Of a stretch of 36,712 bases of DNA, positions 36,538-36,712 are shown piece after piece. Position 1 is the stretch's first letter. Every line of letters starts with the position of its first letter. Below the pieces are notes generated by a model, which worked only from the letters and a program-made list of their open reading frames with translations, did no database searches and was not told the DNA's origin. The translations under genes were made by a program, and so were the position numbers. The stretch is taken from the NCBI GenBank assembly GCA_003550305.1, contig QKYT01000065.1, positions 209,435 through 246,146 on the forward strand. Reading direction: 5' to 3'. The stretch is from Glomus cerebriforme (taxonomy: Eukaryota > Glomeromycota > Glomeromycetes > Glomerales > Glomeraceae).

Positions 36538-36712
36538 ATGATCTTACCACCATTTGATTCGTCTCGGTATGATGATTCTAATGATGTTAAAATCATTTAA
36601 TTTCAATTACTAGATCGTGTTCTGATATCAATAATTATTAAACATTTATAGTATCATAACTTTGTCAATATTAATACTAGAAATATGATCTTACTGCCAT
36701 TAGAATCGTCTT
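36538..36712 (+). repeat. Possible 147-bp direct repeat running off the window
   Basis: ATGATCTTACCACCATTTGA plus TTCGTCTC at 36538-36565 recurs as ATGATCTTACTGCCATTAGA plus ATCGTCTT at 36685-36712, a spacing of 147 bp with about 22 of 28 positions matching. The second copy is cut by the window end, so it is not known whether this is a pair or the start of an array. Confidence 0.5.

Overview
This is a nuclear window from a very AT-rich, intron-rich fungus, most likely an arbuscular mycorrhizal Glomeromycotina species close to Rhizophagus. The reasons are short GTAAGT/TAG introns of about 60-120 bp, poly-T tracts upstream of start codons, fungal gene content, and a decayed copy of the tyrosine-kinase-like family that I recall as hugely expanded in Rhizophagus. 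The species is inferred; no search was run. All gene models were spliced by hand from reading frames and splice signals. In every multi-exon model the exon lengths add up to a whole number of codons.

Layout. Positions 1-13856 are gene-dense and all on the + strand: a Dbl-family RhoGEF (653-3701), a small conserved fungal protein of unknown function (4644-5482), a rhodanese plus dual-specificity MAP-kinase phosphatase (6017-8390), a full-length Argonaute with an intact slicer tetrad (9277-12038) and an ArfGAP (12338-13856). The - strand block 14227-17979 is decayed. It holds a cytochrome P450 cut by a 625-bp inverted-repeat transposon with a perfect 9-bp target duplication, then a kinase pseudogene with several frameshifts and a lost DFG segment. 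Positions 17980-22934 are a 5-kb gene-poor, repeat-rich gap with a 1.26-kb inverted-repeat element that contains a 50-bp minisatellite, and a tiny poly(A) retroposition footprint. The + strand resumes with a fused ergothioneine synthase Egt1 (22935-25614), a polytopic carbon-nitrogen hydrolase resembling bacterial apolipoprotein N-acyltransferase (27329-29320) and a DUF1295/steroid-reductase-like membrane protein (30597-32179). From 32180 to the end I see no gene, only non-autonomous DNA transposons (hAT-like, a CACTA-like fold-back), degenerate tandem repeats and AT-rich filler.

Function. There is no operon logic. RhoGEF, ArfGAP and MAPK phosphatase are signalling and trafficking regulators, Argonaute is RNA silencing, and Egt1 makes a thiol antioxidant. 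The most notable sequence-level observations are the fresh transposon insertion that breaks the P450, very small exons (a putative 1-nt exon or recursive splice site, a 5-nt exon and a 15-nt exon) in the two adjacent membrane-protein genes, and the dense set of structurally readable small transposons. I found no convincing new multi-gene system.
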